64,000 nucleotides of DNA from Platycnemis pennipes (GCA_933228895.1 OW121853.1:75934645-75998644), one strand, 5' to 3'; positions 23,782-36,621 are shown, numbered from the stretch's first letter. A program made the numbers and translations. Notes: generated from the letters alone by a model not told the origin.

Positions 23782-25982
23782 TTTGTGCCGTACGTAAGTC
23801 TGCAATGACTTATCAACACTTATAGAGGGACAAAAAGGCATGTTTTGTGCGTATGTTTTGAAGAAAGTCTAGTGAAGTATTAAAATATTCATTTTCAAGG
23901 TTCGGATTATGGATTAAGAGGATTTAAAGTGTATAGATACATTAAATAAATGTTTAAATCATAAAAACACGCTGCAATTGTAATCTAGGGTTTTCATTTT
24001 AGCGTCCATATCCAAAATTCATGGAGGAAGAACTTTTACGAGGGTAAATCCGTTTAATTCTCCAAACTTTGAGAGGAGCGGTGTTGGCTTTACCCCCTTG
24101 ACGAGGACACTGACCCTTTTCCCTCCTCCCTCCATGCACCCTGGAGCGGCATCATCGCATCCCACACCCTCGTAAGAAGCCCACCCTTCTGCGCCGCCCT
24201 TCCGCGTTCTGAGGAGCGGCCAATTAAAAAGCCAGGATTGAAACCGCGCGTGAGATGGGAGAGAATTGGGGAATTAATCTTGTAAGGGAGTCGGTCCACT
24301 TTCAGCAGTCGCAGAGACCCGTCCTCAAAGGAAGTCCTTCACGCGCATCTGAGGAGATCTCAGAGGGCTGATTATTTTACTGTCGCCGTTGTTTTTACAC
24401 CAATGTTGGTGCCGAACGCAATATTACCCCATTTGACTGTTTATTTAATAACGAGCACGAGTTGCCCTGTCAACGACGTCAACAATGAGAACGGAAATTT
24501 ACGCTTCCGAGAATAAATTTGCCCTCCCATTCGTTCCAAACGCCACTCCATCATTGAGTGGAGCGCAGGGTTAAGAATTACGTATTCGCTAATATTTAAA
24601 GATAAGTTCAGCTTTAATATTTAAAATAAATTTTAAATCAATTATTGTTAATCATTAAAAATTAAAATAAAATTATTAAAATTAAATCAGGTTTAATATA
24701 CAAGAATAAATTCAAAACAGGGTTTTAGAGAACCATAAGTTGCACAAATCTGAAACTTTTTAAATCATGATTTGTCGTCCACCGGCGTAAAAGTTGGATA
24801 CTTTTTATTCACCTGATCGTGGTTGGTTTGACTTAACGAACCTTGTCATTTCCCCATAAGAGTACAGGGTCAAATGCGTGTTTCAGCCTGCAGTGTTCGT
24901 TTATTTTTTTAAATTAAATTAATATATAATAACCTAAAACCGCCGACTTGTATAATTCACAAGAAAGGCAATACCACGAAGAATCCAATTCTTATGAGGA
25001 AACATAGTTTTCTGCTCGAAATCACAGTTATTGAAGATAAATGTGCCAGTATTTGTAAATAATTAGTACTGATTATAACAACCATAAATTTTCTTAAAGG
25101 AAATATATGCCCGATTTAATATGTTTGACATTTTTCGAATCAAAGTTTAAACCGCAGTCACTTTGTAAGATCCTTTCTCAAATCCCTTTACGATGGAATG
25201 TAATTTTAGCAAAATAATGCCTGGATTCACGTCAAATGAGACACCATCAGATCCGTAAAGGAAATAGCTGATTGGATGCTGCTCGGATTATCATGTCGAA
25301 TGCGGCACCGTTAGATTCATAACTGAAATATCATTCTATCGGTCTCGTTGTCCACTCGGTGTTATCACTGGAACTCTGAAAAAAAACCATCTCCCGCCGT
25401 CAGATCTCAGATTGGAGGAATGTATGCGCGTCGCGGGAGAGAGAGAGCCTTGCGTAGAGGCGCCGATGAAATGAGGAGATAAGGAATGGAGACAAATGGG
25501 GTAAGATGGAGAGATGAACGTGATAAATCTCTGTGAGGAATGCACGAATGATTCCATCCGCAGGGCGCCTTACTGACGGAAATCGCGTTTGGAGAAGGGA
25601 AGATAAGAATTAAAAAAAAAGAAAGGAGATATTGCGTACAGTGAACCCCAATGACTCCGCATTTAATTCAGTTTTAATAGGAAACGACTTTTGCCGCCCG
25701 CACTGATTTCATTTTTTGTGAAAAAAGGGAAAAAAAATTTCCCTGCCCATATTCCTCTTTTTTTAACCTGTTTATTCCCATCCTACAAGAGTCTGGGTCA
25801 GTATTGTGCAATTATATCCCGCATCTCATTGATGACGTTCGAAAAACCACTTTCAATAGATATCTTTGAACACAACAACGCCGTTATAAAAATAACAAAT
25901 TTTAATTAATATATACGTATTGAATAGCACGAAAAAACATTGATCTACCTTTGGCGTTTATATGAACTTGAATCCTTTTTCT
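23782..25982. other. No gene recognised
   Basis: A GC-rich patch at 24080-24370, a very AT-rich low-complexity run of ATTTAAA/AAATTAAA words at 24560-24760, and a purine-rich patch at 25330-25600. No coding exon can be supported. Confidence 0.35.
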
Positions 25983-25985
25983 TAA

Positions 25986-26397
25986 AGCCCGTTACACACG
26001 ATACTTGATCCTGCACAAGACCTTGTGTGCTGGCTGCCACTTGATATTGAGCACGGAATCTAGTATGATTGGAACCCTGCTAGGAGGTTTCACACGATCA
26101 TCGACTTTTTGCTTTCTATAAAGCGGTTATTCCATATGATTTCATAATAATTTAAAAAAAGAGAAGATCATGCAGCATCTGTAACGTGAACGTGATTGGT
26201 AGACGGCCACTGGGTCCTACTGGGAGCTAGGAGCAAACTAGTACCGCAACAAGTAGGAAATCCAGCAGCTCAGCGAGTATACTGGCGATCATGTTTGCCA
26301 GCCAGTATAATGGTTCTCTTCTCACGATACTGGAAAGTTAGTTTACTAGCTAGTATCCTCAACCTTGTGCTGAATCAAGTGTCGTGTGAAACGGGCT
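25986..26397. mobile_element. PIF/Harbinger-like MITE with TAA duplication
   Basis: TAA occurs at 25983-25985 and 26398-26400. The termini AGCCCGTTACACACGATACT and AGTGTCGTGTGAAACGGGCT are inverted repeats that extend inward through TTGAT-C-GCACAAG. It is 412 bases long, with no transposase. Confidence 0.85.
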
Positions 26398-26400
26398 TAA

Positions 26401-27654
26401 TGCTTTTTTAGGACCAGAACTGCCCGTAATCTCCACATAAAGTTGTTGACTACAGAAACTGAACCAACTTATGCATCTACGTCAGCATGAAATGTATGCT
26501 TTGACTATGTTACACAGAAAAAATCATTAACGATGAAAGATATTCGGCATAGCTTCGGGGTATCCTGCCCTGAGGTCATGGGTTCAAATCCTGATATGGC
26601 ACAGGGGAAAGTACTGCCTCCCTAACCACCCTCAGTGAATGAATAGAATTTAAAGTTCTTATTCAGTAGTATGTTAATGAAATTGACTTCTGCAGTAATA
26701 TACCTACCTTTGGTAGTATGAAATATTAGCAGTTTAGCTTAGTACTTTGCAAGCAATACTCTCACAGGACAGATCAATTTTCGGATTGAACAAAAGACGA
26801 TACACGTTGCATACCTATTTATAATAAGAGAAGTCACTTAAGGGAAAAGTAGGACCGCAAAAACAAAGTCTTTTGTGGGGAAGAAAGTGAGACAGGAAGG
26901 TTTTTTTTGCTTCTAAGTTCCACAATCGTTAAGGAAACGTTAACATCAATCCCATTATGCTATCCAACATCTCATAAAAAGACTCGATTGCTAAAGACGC
27001 ATTATGTCTTTGAAGAATAAAAAGGTTTTGTGCAAGAAGTTCTTCCATTCTACCTTCCAACCACACGTGAAATGGTGTGAAATATACAAAGAATTATGTG
27101 ATCACAAAACGTCTTCGAAGATCCACAAGGTCTGCCTGCCATCTTTTCGAGTAAGCATTCATCCTCACTCTCATGCCTTCCACTTTTCTTCCTTCTTACT
27201 TCGTAAACTCTTTCTTTAGCCCCAAAAAAGAATGCTAATCGGCACCCGTGTGTTCCTTCCCCCTCTGTAAGAAGGGTACGGTGAGAGAAGTGAGAATTCC
27301 CTTTCTCTTCTCTGCTCCACCCTTAAGGGTCACTTCGATCCTTACCTAAAAAGTTTTTCCGCAATGAGATGGGCTCTGTAAAGAAGTTAAAACTTTGTCC
27401 CGCGATAAAAATACCGAGCTTCAGAAAAGTAGGATAGAAATGAAGGTAGACAGGGAAGGTTTGAGAAACACTTGGCGTAAACGAAAGACTCAAATTGTCG
27501 TATTATTTGAACGTTACATCAGAAGGCCGGAGTGGGAATGCTCTTCGTACAAGTGGAACAATTTTTTTTAAGCCTGTGAAAATTCGCCACAATTTGATAC
27601 ATATGGAAGGTTTTAACATATAGATGGCTTCCCTGAAATTTTGATGCTTTATTG
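26401..27654. other. No gene recognised
   Basis: Contains the tRNA-like segment listed at 26535-26660. The rest is unassigned. Confidence 0.35.
26535..26660 (+). repeat. tRNA-derived SINE-like segment
   Basis: CATAGCTTCGGGGTATCC can serve as an A box and GGGTTCAAATCCTG is a good B box 30-40 bases on, the RNA polymerase III promoter layout. The 3' half does not match S1. No cloverleaf with paired acceptor stem is visible, so a functional tRNA is unlikely. Confidence 0.5.
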
Positions 27655-28090
27655 GACGGGGTTCATTACTACATAATTGGTTTCATTACTCCAAATGGAC
27701 AGTAACAGCAGCAGAGAAGTCCAGGCTGGAAGCATTTGAAATGTGGTGCTACCGAAGAATGGTGAAGATAAAATGGATCGATCGAGGGACAAACGAAGGA
27801 GTCTTAAGAAGAGTGCGAGAGAAGAGATGTCTACTGAAAACCTTAAAAAGAAGACGGGAACACTTAATAGGCCACATCTTAAGACACAATGGCCCGATGA
27901 AGACAGTCGTCGAAGGAAAACTGAACGGTAAGAAAGGAAAAGGCAGGCCACGTAAGAGTCACATGGAACAGGTAGTGAAGGATGTGGAAGAGAGGAATTA
28001 CATCAATAATAAGAGGTTGGCGATAGAAGAATCGAGTTGAGGGCTGCTTCAAACCAATCCCAGGATTGTTGACCGATGATGATGATGACT
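27655..28090 (+). mobile_element. RTE-like LINE, C-terminal fragment
   Basis: The + frame 27741-28040 reads MWCYRRMVKIKWIDR, then LLKTLKRRREHLIGHILRH, then KGKGRPRK. This is the conserved post-RT C-terminus of RTE-type and related non-LTR polymerases. The fragment ends in GATGATGATGATGAC at 28070-28084, an RTE-style short tandem tail. All catalytic parts are missing. Related pieces lie at 49985-50560 (minus), 43440-44470 (minus) and the right window edge. Confidence 0.85.
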
Positions 28091-28139
28091 ACAAAAGTCC
28101 TCAGGCCTGGAGATAGAAGAAAGGATAGGGTAGAAAAGG

Positions 28140-28386
28140 GAAAGGAGTGAGAGTGGTATGAAACCCGGCGTCAAAATAAGCTATCATTTGACGAAATATG
28201 TCAAAGGGGTCCACGGTTTAACATCCCACCGACGGACGATGTACTGAACCTAAAGTACTCTTAAAATTCAACTTAAACTAGTAAAAATGAATTTTTTCCA
28301 CACCGGGTAATCAAACTCGGTTCTATAGGAGTGATGGCTAATCCTATGGTGGTCACAGCATCAACCTGAACGCCATAATCGCTCTC
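28140..28386 (-). repeat. Diverged SINE, family S1
   Basis: On the minus strand, matches to the S1 blocks include GGTCCACGGTTTAACATCCC and CGACGGACGATGTACTGAAC in the expected order. A degenerate B-box region is near 28310. Confidence 0.6.
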
Positions 28387-28387
28387 T

Positions 28388-29768
28388 CTAATGGGCATAT
28401 TCAGAATATCAGAAACAGTCTCTCTTCACTGTAAAAAGTAGATCTGATTTTAAGGTACAAAAGCGATCTGAATTTCAGATGCAAAAATTTTAAGACAGGG
28501 TATGTTGAATTTCAGCAGTAATATCTTGTCTAAAAATAAGGCAGGTGAACGACTGAAAAGCAGACCAGGTGGACTTATTTTCAGATAGGCCTAAGCTGAA
28601 TTTAAGACAGCCCTGGTCTGGTAATAATGCGGGTTGCTACTGAAATTCAAACCTACTCTGAGGGGATGTCTTATTTTAAGGCAGGTGCAGGACTGAAAAT
28701 CACACCAGGTGGGACTTATTTTAAGATAGTCCCATGCTGAATTTAAGACCAGGGCTGTCTTAAATTCAGCATGGGCCTATCTGAAAATAAGAACCACGTA
28801 ACAATGCGGGTTGCTTTGAAATCAAAGCCTACTTTTATCCGATGTCTAATTATAAATACTAGATATTTAAACACTTCACACGAACACAAACCAAAACCCT
28901 AACGTTTCATATTTCTATTCGATGATACTGTTTCACTGACTAAATTCTTCAATAGAGCAAACGTAAGTCATAGAATTTCCATTGAAAAAGAATCCAGGAC
29001 TGAAATGGGAACTCATGGACAATAACTTCAAAGATAATATGAAAATGTGTACTTTTATTGGAAACAAAGTAATCCATACAAAGTCTTCGATACCACAGAT
29101 AAGTGCCAGTATCTTCAAACCGAAGCAGGAACTATCACTTGATGAGGGCGACTATTTTTTTAGTTCTTACAGCCCTGCCGCGTAGACAAAATAAGGAAGT
29201 TTACTCTCAGGATACGTCACTCAGATACACCTGGCTCCCTTCTGCAAATAAACTAAGTATCATTGCCACATTCTCACACCATTAATTCATCGCACGAAAC
29301 TTATTTCACCTACTTACAATGAAATTTGACTAGACTTCGAATTTTACTTCTTTACGCTTCGTAATTCTTGTTGAGATCCTGCTCCCTGGTTACGCTCCGC
29401 CCATCAGTCTCTGCTATTGGCTGGTTAGCTCCAATTGCGGAGCCAACCAAGGCGTGCTTATTTTCAGCCCGGGTGATCTGAATTTCAGATCACAGCCCTC
29501 TTATTTTCAACAGTGGTTATGGACGTAAAATAAGACGGAGGTGTGTCTGATTTTCACGCATCATGAGTCTTAAATTCAGACCACTACCTTAAAATCAGAC
29601 AGCGCTTAAATTCTGATCGCACTGAAAATAAGATCAACTTTTTACAGTGTTCTACTGCTTACGTCCTAAATTCCTCACGAAGAGTCAAATAGGTGTACAG
29701 ATTCTACTTGCAAAGGTGGCATTACTTCTCAGCTTGACGCTGGGAACTGTGTTGGGATGCTGAATATG
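28388..29768. mobile_element. Small TIR element interrupted by a 1.2-kb element
   Basis: The flanks CATATTCAGAATATCAG (from 28396) and GATGCTGAATATGGC (to 29770) are inverted ends related to the neighbouring element 29778-30022. Without the insert at 28427-29649 it would be about 160 bases. Confidence 0.6.
28427..29649. mobile_element. 1223-bp TIR element, CACTGTAAAAAGT ends
   Basis: The ends CACTGTAAAAAGTAGATCT and AGATCAACTTTTTACAGTG are inverted repeats. TT is present on both sides (28425-28426, 29650-29651), and the uninterrupted relative at 29778 has a single TT there. The body is full of short motifs of the type CTTATTTTCAG/CTGAAAATAAG and CTGAATTTAAGAC. Frames at 28933-29285 show no transposase motif. 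Confidence 0.8.
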
Positions 29769-29777
29769 GCTGGACCG

Positions 29778-30022
29778 TATTCAGAATCTCAACTACGGTC
29801 TCACTTCTACTGCTTACGTCCTAAAATCTCAATTACGAGATCGAAAGGGGATACAGATTCTCATCGATGTAATTCGAAGCGATATAGCGCTAAGAAGTAC
29901 CTAATACCAAATTTGCGTGAGTGAACCTGCACACAATATTCACTGTCACACTAATTTGACTCGAAGTAGAGATTTTAGGACGTAAGTAGTAGAGGCTATA
30001 GTTGAGATCCTGAATATGACCC
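29778..30022. mobile_element. 245-bp TIR MITE
   Basis: GTATTCAGAATCTCAACTAC and CTTACGTCCTAAAATCTC at the left are mirrored by GAGATTTTAGGACGTAAG and TAGTTGAGATCCTGAATA at the right. It is the uninterrupted relative of 28388-29768. Confidence 0.85.
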
Positions 30023-31504
30023 TATGTATCGTGAATCCACACTTTAGCGTTCCCTCGCACTTCTCAATTATTTGATTTCAGAGCCACGGTATTGTTGTAG
30101 TTCTCGAATTCTAAATGCTTAGCTGAGTAAGAACGCAGATTGTGAGAGAGCATTTTTTTTATTCCTCCTTCGACGTCGCCCTGCGGAGTAAGTCGTCTCT
30201 TCGGAGAGATTTGCCGCTCCTTAGATTGCGGTGATCCCTTGGACCCTGTGGGATTTAGGGGTTCCCGCCCCGAGCCGACACTGAGAGCCCTCTCTTTCCT
30301 CTCTTTGCTTAATGAGGCGGATCGTTAGGGGCAGTACACCCGTCGGAAAGCAGTCTCTGACTCCGAGAAGGATTTCGCTCCCGTCAGACCACGGAGAGAT
30401 CCTTGAGTTAATCCCCATTCCTTTCATTCTATCCGTGTTGAAACCCGTCCCCCAGGTTTGCATCTCCACGCCAGTTAATATAATGCGTTTCGCCACACTG
30501 ACATTATATTTGCATACGCCAGGGAGGATCCAAAGTTTACGGATTCCCTTTAATTTTGTTCCGTTACTAATAATATCGCGGCGTGTGAGAAATCAATCTA
30601 TTCGCCTCCCAGTAGGTAAACCTGATAAAATCATCAAAATATAAATGAGACAGATAAAATCTGATAAATTCGTGCATAATTTACAAACGAGGTGATGTTG
30701 ACTCGGAAGTTATCATTAGTCCAATAAAGTATATTAGTTAGATTAACCTATATGAGAATAGCTGAGTTGTAATTAATGTAGCTGTGCATTTTGAGTTTTT
30801 GATAATCATATGCTATATAGTTATTGATGGTGGTGAGTTTTGTTCTGTGCTGTGAATACTAAGAGAAGAAAAAATTATTCGTTGAATTGGATGACACAAG
30901 GAAAATTGTGAATATTGATCCTTTTTTTTATAAATGTTGGTTAATGAAGGTATAATGGTCGTATTTCAGTAACGAACATTTAATGATAAATTGACAATTT
31001 ATCATCTATAATACTATCGAAGAACGAATATTCACGGTAGAAATTATGACGTTATTGGTTCGGTCATCGATGCTAATCGGATATTGATAGCTGCAATATA
31101 GCTGAACCTCATCAATGACGATACGCTTACGGTACGACATCAAAATTTTCATGTTATTGCGTGCAATAATGGGAATTTGAGGGGTGTATGGACAACGACA
31201 TCGTTGAGGTTCGAATATTTCGCATGCTTCTTAAATAAGTTCCCGGGTAAAAGAATTAACGATAGGTTCAAAAAGCCATTTTCCCCGCGTACTGTAAGAG
31301 TTCATAATAGGCACCGTAGAAAATGGATAGGTTGGTGAAATATTGTCGGAGTATTCAGTTGTGCATGTTGCAAACATGCATTAACATTGCTAACCTGTCC
31401 ATAATAGGTAAATATAGATAAATATTTTTATGTTGAGCCATTTAACCAATAATCCCTTCATTACTATGTAGATACTAACCATCCAGCTGCATGTGACCTT
31501 ATTA
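30023..31504. other. No gene recognised; GC-rich segment 30170-30560
   Basis: The segment has two overlapping open frames (91 codons minus, 110 codons plus) with no domain. It stands out from AT-rich neighbours and may be conserved non-coding DNA. The rest is AT-rich. Confidence 0.3.
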
Positions 31505-31616
31505 TTTAACGTGTTTCCATGTAGTGTTGCATGTCAATAGTGCATGTTTGGTGATCTTCACCCCCTGCCACACACCCTCGCGGTAACTTGCTGAGTATTG
31601 CGTGGATGTAGATGTG
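31505..31616 (+). mobile_element. LINE 3' UTR tail
   Basis: CATGTTTGGTGATCTTCACC, CCCTGCCACACACCCTCGCG and a GGATGTAGATGTG end. Only the CR1-like tail is present. Confidence 0.8.
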
Positions 31617-32253
31617 TTTGCATCCACCCAGTGTGAAGCCTCGAGTTATTATCAGCTGTTGGCAAGTTGTAAAGATGCGGTAGTCTTTATTGAATTATAT
31701 CTTGTGCTCATTTCAATGCTCTTGAGTATAACAAACAAATTTGCTTCTTCTTAAAGTATCTGGAGTTGATATTTTTCGCTATCTTCTTAGAGACATGAAC
31801 GAAAGCTTGCAAGGTAACAAGACAGGAAGTTAAACCGCGAGCGGACTTGATTACATTTTCTTTTAGCTGACGATGTCGTTAATTTTTTGTGGCATTAGTA
31901 ATACGTCTGTTGTTTTATGAATACCACAAAACCACTGTCGAGGTTTGGAGAGTAGTTGATGCGATTCTAGTCATTAATGTAAAAAACAGAATATCGCCTT
32001 ATAGTGCCCGTGGTCTTAGAGCTTTGGGCCATTTCCTTCGCCACGAATGAACAGTGACTCACCAACGCCTCATTCATTTGCGCGTGCATATTTTTTCTGT
32101 ATTTGAACTGGAATGTATTCAATGTGCATCCACGTTAGAACAAAGGAAAAATATTTTCGGATTTCCTTGTAGGTACGATTAGCTCTCAGAATATGTATTG
32201 CGCCTTCGGTGAAAGTTTATCTTTATCTCTGACCCATAATACATTTATTACGC
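31617..32253. other. No feature recognised
   Basis: AT-rich, unique-looking. Confidence 0.4.
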
Positions 32254-32816
32254 GAACGTGTGCAGCAAAGATCGGCAAGATTTGTAAAGGGACGATACGA
32301 TAATTATATTAGCGTAACCAGTCTATTAAATGAATTGAAATGGGAATCATTGTCAGATCGCAGGTTGAAATTTAGACTTAATCTGTTCCACAAATTCCAA
32401 GGCAATATTTTCAGTGATGATGTTAAAAATATTTTACGAACCCCAACTTACTATGGCAGACTGGACCATAATCATAAAGTTAGAGAAATTGATTGCCGAA
32501 CTGACCGATTCAAAATGTCCTTTTTCCCTCGCACAATAAGAGATACGAATAACGGTAAATATGTCCTATCGGAGAGTAGCAATGAATAGCATTGGTAGCT
32601 GCATGTTGGTATGAGTACTTAAAGCTAACCCTACTAACAGAATGTTTTTGCATGTTTGTTTTGCAATTTCTATCTTTTTAAATAGTGTAGTTCTGACTAG
32701 TATATTAATACTATTCCTTTTTTATGCATGATATGTAGTGAATGTTTTGTGAGCAATCACCCCCTGCCACACACCCTTGTGGTGGCTTGCAGGGTATTAT
32801 GTAGATGTAGATGTAT
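32254..32816 (+). mobile_element. CR1-like LINE-derived unit with intact 109-codon frame
   Basis: Starts GAACGTGTGCA and runs through an uninterrupted frame at 32260-32589 (RSARFVKGRYDNYISVTSL near the start, MSFFPRTIRDTNNGKY near the end), the 3' UTR and the GTAGATGTAGATG tail. The same start point and the same frame occur at 47275-47835. It is the RT C-terminal tail only, without catalytic residues. It could be an ordinary truncation or a non-autonomous derivative. Confidence 0.85.
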
Positions 32817-32899
32817 GCTAAACTTATTTCAGCTCGTTCGGAAAACTGGATTCAGGAATGGGAATTAAGAATAGTACGATCAAATAGTAGAAATTAGGT

Positions 32900-34316
32900 A
32901 CTTCTCTCTCATTAGACCTCATTTTGAACACGCTGCCAGTTTATGGGATCCTAACGAAATAGGCTTAAATATCGAACGTGTGTATCGAAGAACGGTAAGA
33001 TTTGTGAAGGGACGGTATGAGAATTATAATGGCTTAACCAGTGTATTAGATGAACCAAAATAGGAATCATTATCAGACCGTAGGTGGAGATTTAGACATA
33101 ATATCTTAACTAAATTCCAACACAATATTTTCGCTGTTGACGTCTAAAACATTTTGCGAACTCATGCCTACTATGTTAGACTGGGCCATGATCATAAAAA
33201 AATATAGAAATTTATTTTCGAACCGACAGACTCTAAATGTTTTACTTCCTTGTACAATTTAGGATATGAATGGCTGTAAATATACTAAATAGTAAATCTC
33301 CAAGTGTAAAGGCCGGTGTACACGGTACAATTTCTTGTACAATAATTTGTACAATGTGCAAATTGTATCGTGTACGAGGTGTTCGTACAATTTCTTGCAC
33401 AAGAAATTATATTGTTCTATATTATTGGATGAAAACGTGAAAGATCCACTCCGTATCTTCTGCGCATGACATGTGACGGTAGTGATGCGTTCGTTTAGTA
33501 TTCGTAAGGTTGGTGTTCTGTGTTTGTGATCACTTATATTCCTATTGGCTGGCAAAACTTCCATTTTTGCGGTACATATCGTGATATTCTTTGTTGCGGT
33601 ACATATCGTGATATTCTTTGTTGCTTCCATATTGTGATATTCGTCGTTTGAGTTGGAAGTGTTATATTTCTCAAAAGATGAGTTGGACGCACTGACAAAC
33701 ATTAAACCACAATGAAATTAAGATGACGTTATTGAACCAATAAGGAAATATTAGCAACAAGCATAAACATGTTATTTGGAGCTTAAATATTGGGTTTCAT
33801 GATCCGATGAAAGAGTGCATGTAACCAATCGTATAATTTCATTTTATTAATGCTAGGATTAATGGTATCAAATCATTGTAACCCAGTAACTGTGGCAGTA
33901 TTTTCAAAATTCTATCGTCATCGGATATCGCAATTCAGCTGTTAGACAGAAAACGATATCATGTTATTGGGGCACAAATTGCATGAAAATATTTGATCGT
34001 GTACGACCGTCAACCAACTTCTTGTACAATTTCTTGGTCAAATATCGCCGTTCAATTTTTGGTACAAGATCTTGTACAAGAAATGGTACCGTGTACAACG
34101 GCCTTAACAATGGACAGCATAGATAGTCGCATGTTGATACTTGTAAGGACTTTAAACTAGCCCAACTATCAGCATGTTTATGCATGCTTGCTTTTCTATT
34201 TTAATTTATTATGTTTAGACTAGAATATAGTCACTAATCCTTTTTAAGCATGCTATGTAAAGCATTTTCCTTCCACACTCCTTTTTGACGGCTTGCAAGG
34301 TATTGAGTAGATGTGA
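32900..34316 (+). mobile_element. CR1-like LINE 3' fragment split by a MITE
   Basis: The RT C-terminal part at 32960-33290 is decayed (stops present). The 3' UTR resumes at 34108 with ATGTTGATACTTGTAAGGAC and ends near AAGGTATTGAGTAGATGTG. The insert is 33310-34104. Confidence 0.85.
33310..34104. mobile_element. PIF/Harbinger-like MITE with TAA duplication
   Basis: TAA occurs at 33307-33309 and 34105-34107. The ends AGGCCGGTGTACACGGTACA and TGGTACCGTGTACAACGGCCT are inverted repeats extended by TTTCTTGTACAA. The host LINE reads through after removal. An internal minus frame (33259-33702) includes a duplicated ATKNITICTA peptide but no transposase motif. A second copy is at 19784-20957. Confidence 0.9.
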
Positions 34317-35063
34317 TAAATAAGTAGTAAATTCCGTGCCAATATCACGTCGCATGCTATGCATGCCTTCAATCCTCGTTATCTACGCAATCTAATTGGC
34401 TATTTCTTGAAAAAGTCAGCGTTATCAAGCCTTATAAATGACATTTTGATGTGACAACCACGGAAACTCCCGACTTTGCGTGAATGCAATTAAATTTGTC
34501 AATTTTCTGTCTCTGTATTGTCGTCGTTCTCTGATACCGAATCGTTATTGAAAAATGGACGTAATGTTTTTTATCTATTATAAATTTCGTCATGAAGTTT
34601 GCTTCTGCTTTTTCCTGTGATCTCGTAACTTTTAGGCATTCACAATTAAAACAACACTCGCATTTCTCCTCAGTTCTTAATTAACTACAGAGTAACTTTC
34701 GTCTTGAATCAGTCCGGTGAGTTGAAATGCATATAGCATTTAAAACCCAGTGGATATTTGCGAGTGTTTTTGTTTGAATGCGTGTTTATTCCATATATTT
34801 TAGCCTAAATATATTCTAAAAAATAAACATTGGGTGGGTGTCGTAGTGCACACAATGTCTTTTTTTTTTTGTCCTGGATATGACTTCTTTAGTTGAAACT
34901 CACAGTTCAACCATGTGGAAAATCACGAGTGTTTTATGATTAGATATGTTTCTTCTAGTATAACAAGCTTTAGCATAACTGAATCTGTTCTATTTATGAA
35001 GTGCCTTGTTGAGGTAGAATCTGCGTGAAATTCCATAATGAAAAAGAAATTAGCAAATAAATC
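34317..35063. other. No feature recognised
   Basis: AT-rich, with a T run at 34860. No ORF or matched repeat. Confidence 0.4.
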
Positions 35064-35066
35064 TTA

Positions 35067-36618
35067 CAAGGGGAGTGTCCGAGTTCCGGGTCTAGGATTT
35101 TGACGAAATTTGCCAGGCAGGTAGTCCTTGATGAGTTATTTACGAATCACCCCCCGTATAGGGTTATATATCCAGAAACTTCGTCAAAAAACGAGTTTGA
35201 AATATTTGATTGCCAATATAAAGCCAATAATTAGCCATGTTTAGTTGGTTTAGTGGTTAGCCAGTGCAGTTTGGGTTAGGGGTAAAGTACTCGATTCACA
35301 ATGTCGACGTCCCAAGTTGGAGGCTCTTGGTGTCCAATTTTTTTTTCATTGCAATTTCGTCGTACGACTTTCCCTGGTTTTACATATTTTTAATCTATTT
35401 ACCCTGATGCATTTTAACTATTTTACGTAGTAATTACGTAATTTGCTAAAATTACGTAATTAGTACATGTTATTACATAGGTAAAACAAGGTAGGATTTA
35501 GGTAAATGACATTACGTTATTTACCTAAATCACGTAATTAGTACGTGGCGGAATTACTTCCGCACGCCCTGTCGTTTTTTGTGTATGAAATTAACGGAAG
35601 AGCATAAAGTGTGATCGTGATTTTGAATTTCCGTATCTTTGGCTACGCATTCCCGACGCACGTATAACACTTGTTCTAATTCGCCTGGTGCCGTGATTTT
35701 CCAGCGCTGTGCTTTTTTGGAAAAACTAATCGCAAGAGAAAAAAAGAACTTAAGCTCTGTAATCATATAATTGTAAGTATCTACCGAAATGTTCGGGTGA
35801 TCGGGCGAAATATTCGGGTGGGAGAGAGTTTCGAATCAAGGACGTCGCTTGGAAATTGATAAAAAACCAGAGGTTACAATTAATTTTGAAGAATTAATGT
35901 ATTGTACCTTTTCAGGAGCATGTTAGAATCACCCGAACATTTCGGTAGATACTTACAATTATATGATTACAAAACCTAAATTCTTTTTTTCTCTTGCGAT
36001 TAGTTTTTCCAAAATAGCACAGCGCAGGAAAATCACGGCACCAGGCGAATTAGAACAAGTGTTGTACGTGCGTCGGGACTGCGTAGCCAAAGATACGGAA
36101 ATTCAAAATCACGATCACACTTTATGCTCTTCCGTTAATTTCATACACAAACAACGACAGGGCGTTCGGAAGTAATTCCGCCACGTACCTACTAATTACG
36201 TGATTTAGGTAAATAACGTAATTAACTATTTTACGTACTAATTACATAATTTTAGCAAATTACGTAATTATTACGCAAAATAGTTAAAATGCATCAGGGT
36301 AAATAGATTAAAAATATGTAAAACCAGGGAAAGCCGTACGACGAAGTTGCAATGAAAAAAAAATTGGACACCAAGAGCCTCCAACTTGGGACGTCGACAT
36401 TGTGAAGCGAGTACTTTACCCCTAACCCAAACTGCACTGATTAAACATGGCTAATTATTGGCTTTATATTGGCAATCAAATATTTCAAACTCGTTTTTTG
36501 ACGAAGTTTCTGGATATATAACCCTATATGGGGGGTGATTCGTAAATAACTCATCAAGGACTACCTGTCTGGCAAATTTCGTCAAAATGCTAGACCCGGA
36601 ACTCGGACACTCCCCTTG
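35067..36618. mobile_element. 1.55-kb foldback element with TTA duplication
   Basis: The left arm 35067-35800 and right arm 35929-36618 are reverse complements over almost their whole length, around a loop of about 130 bases. TTA flanks both ends (35064-35066, 36619-36621). The ends read CAAGGGGAGTGTCCGAGTTC and its complement. Each arm carries the same outward-reading 70-codon frame (minus 35554-35766, plus 35963-36175), with SLAISFSK, ITAPGELEQVLYVRR and DHTLCSSVNF in both and 6 residue differences. The left arm has about 44 extra bases in an ACGTAATTA-rich stretch. The TWA duplication suggests PIF/Harbinger-type mobilisation. The small protein is of unknown function and may simply be open by chance. 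Confidence 0.9.
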
Positions 36619-36621
36619 TTA

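Noticed and set aside
35067..36618. Pair of separate genes for the 70-residue product
   Set aside because: The frames lie inside mirrored transposon arms with no other gene signals. Kept as a finding on the element, not as genes.
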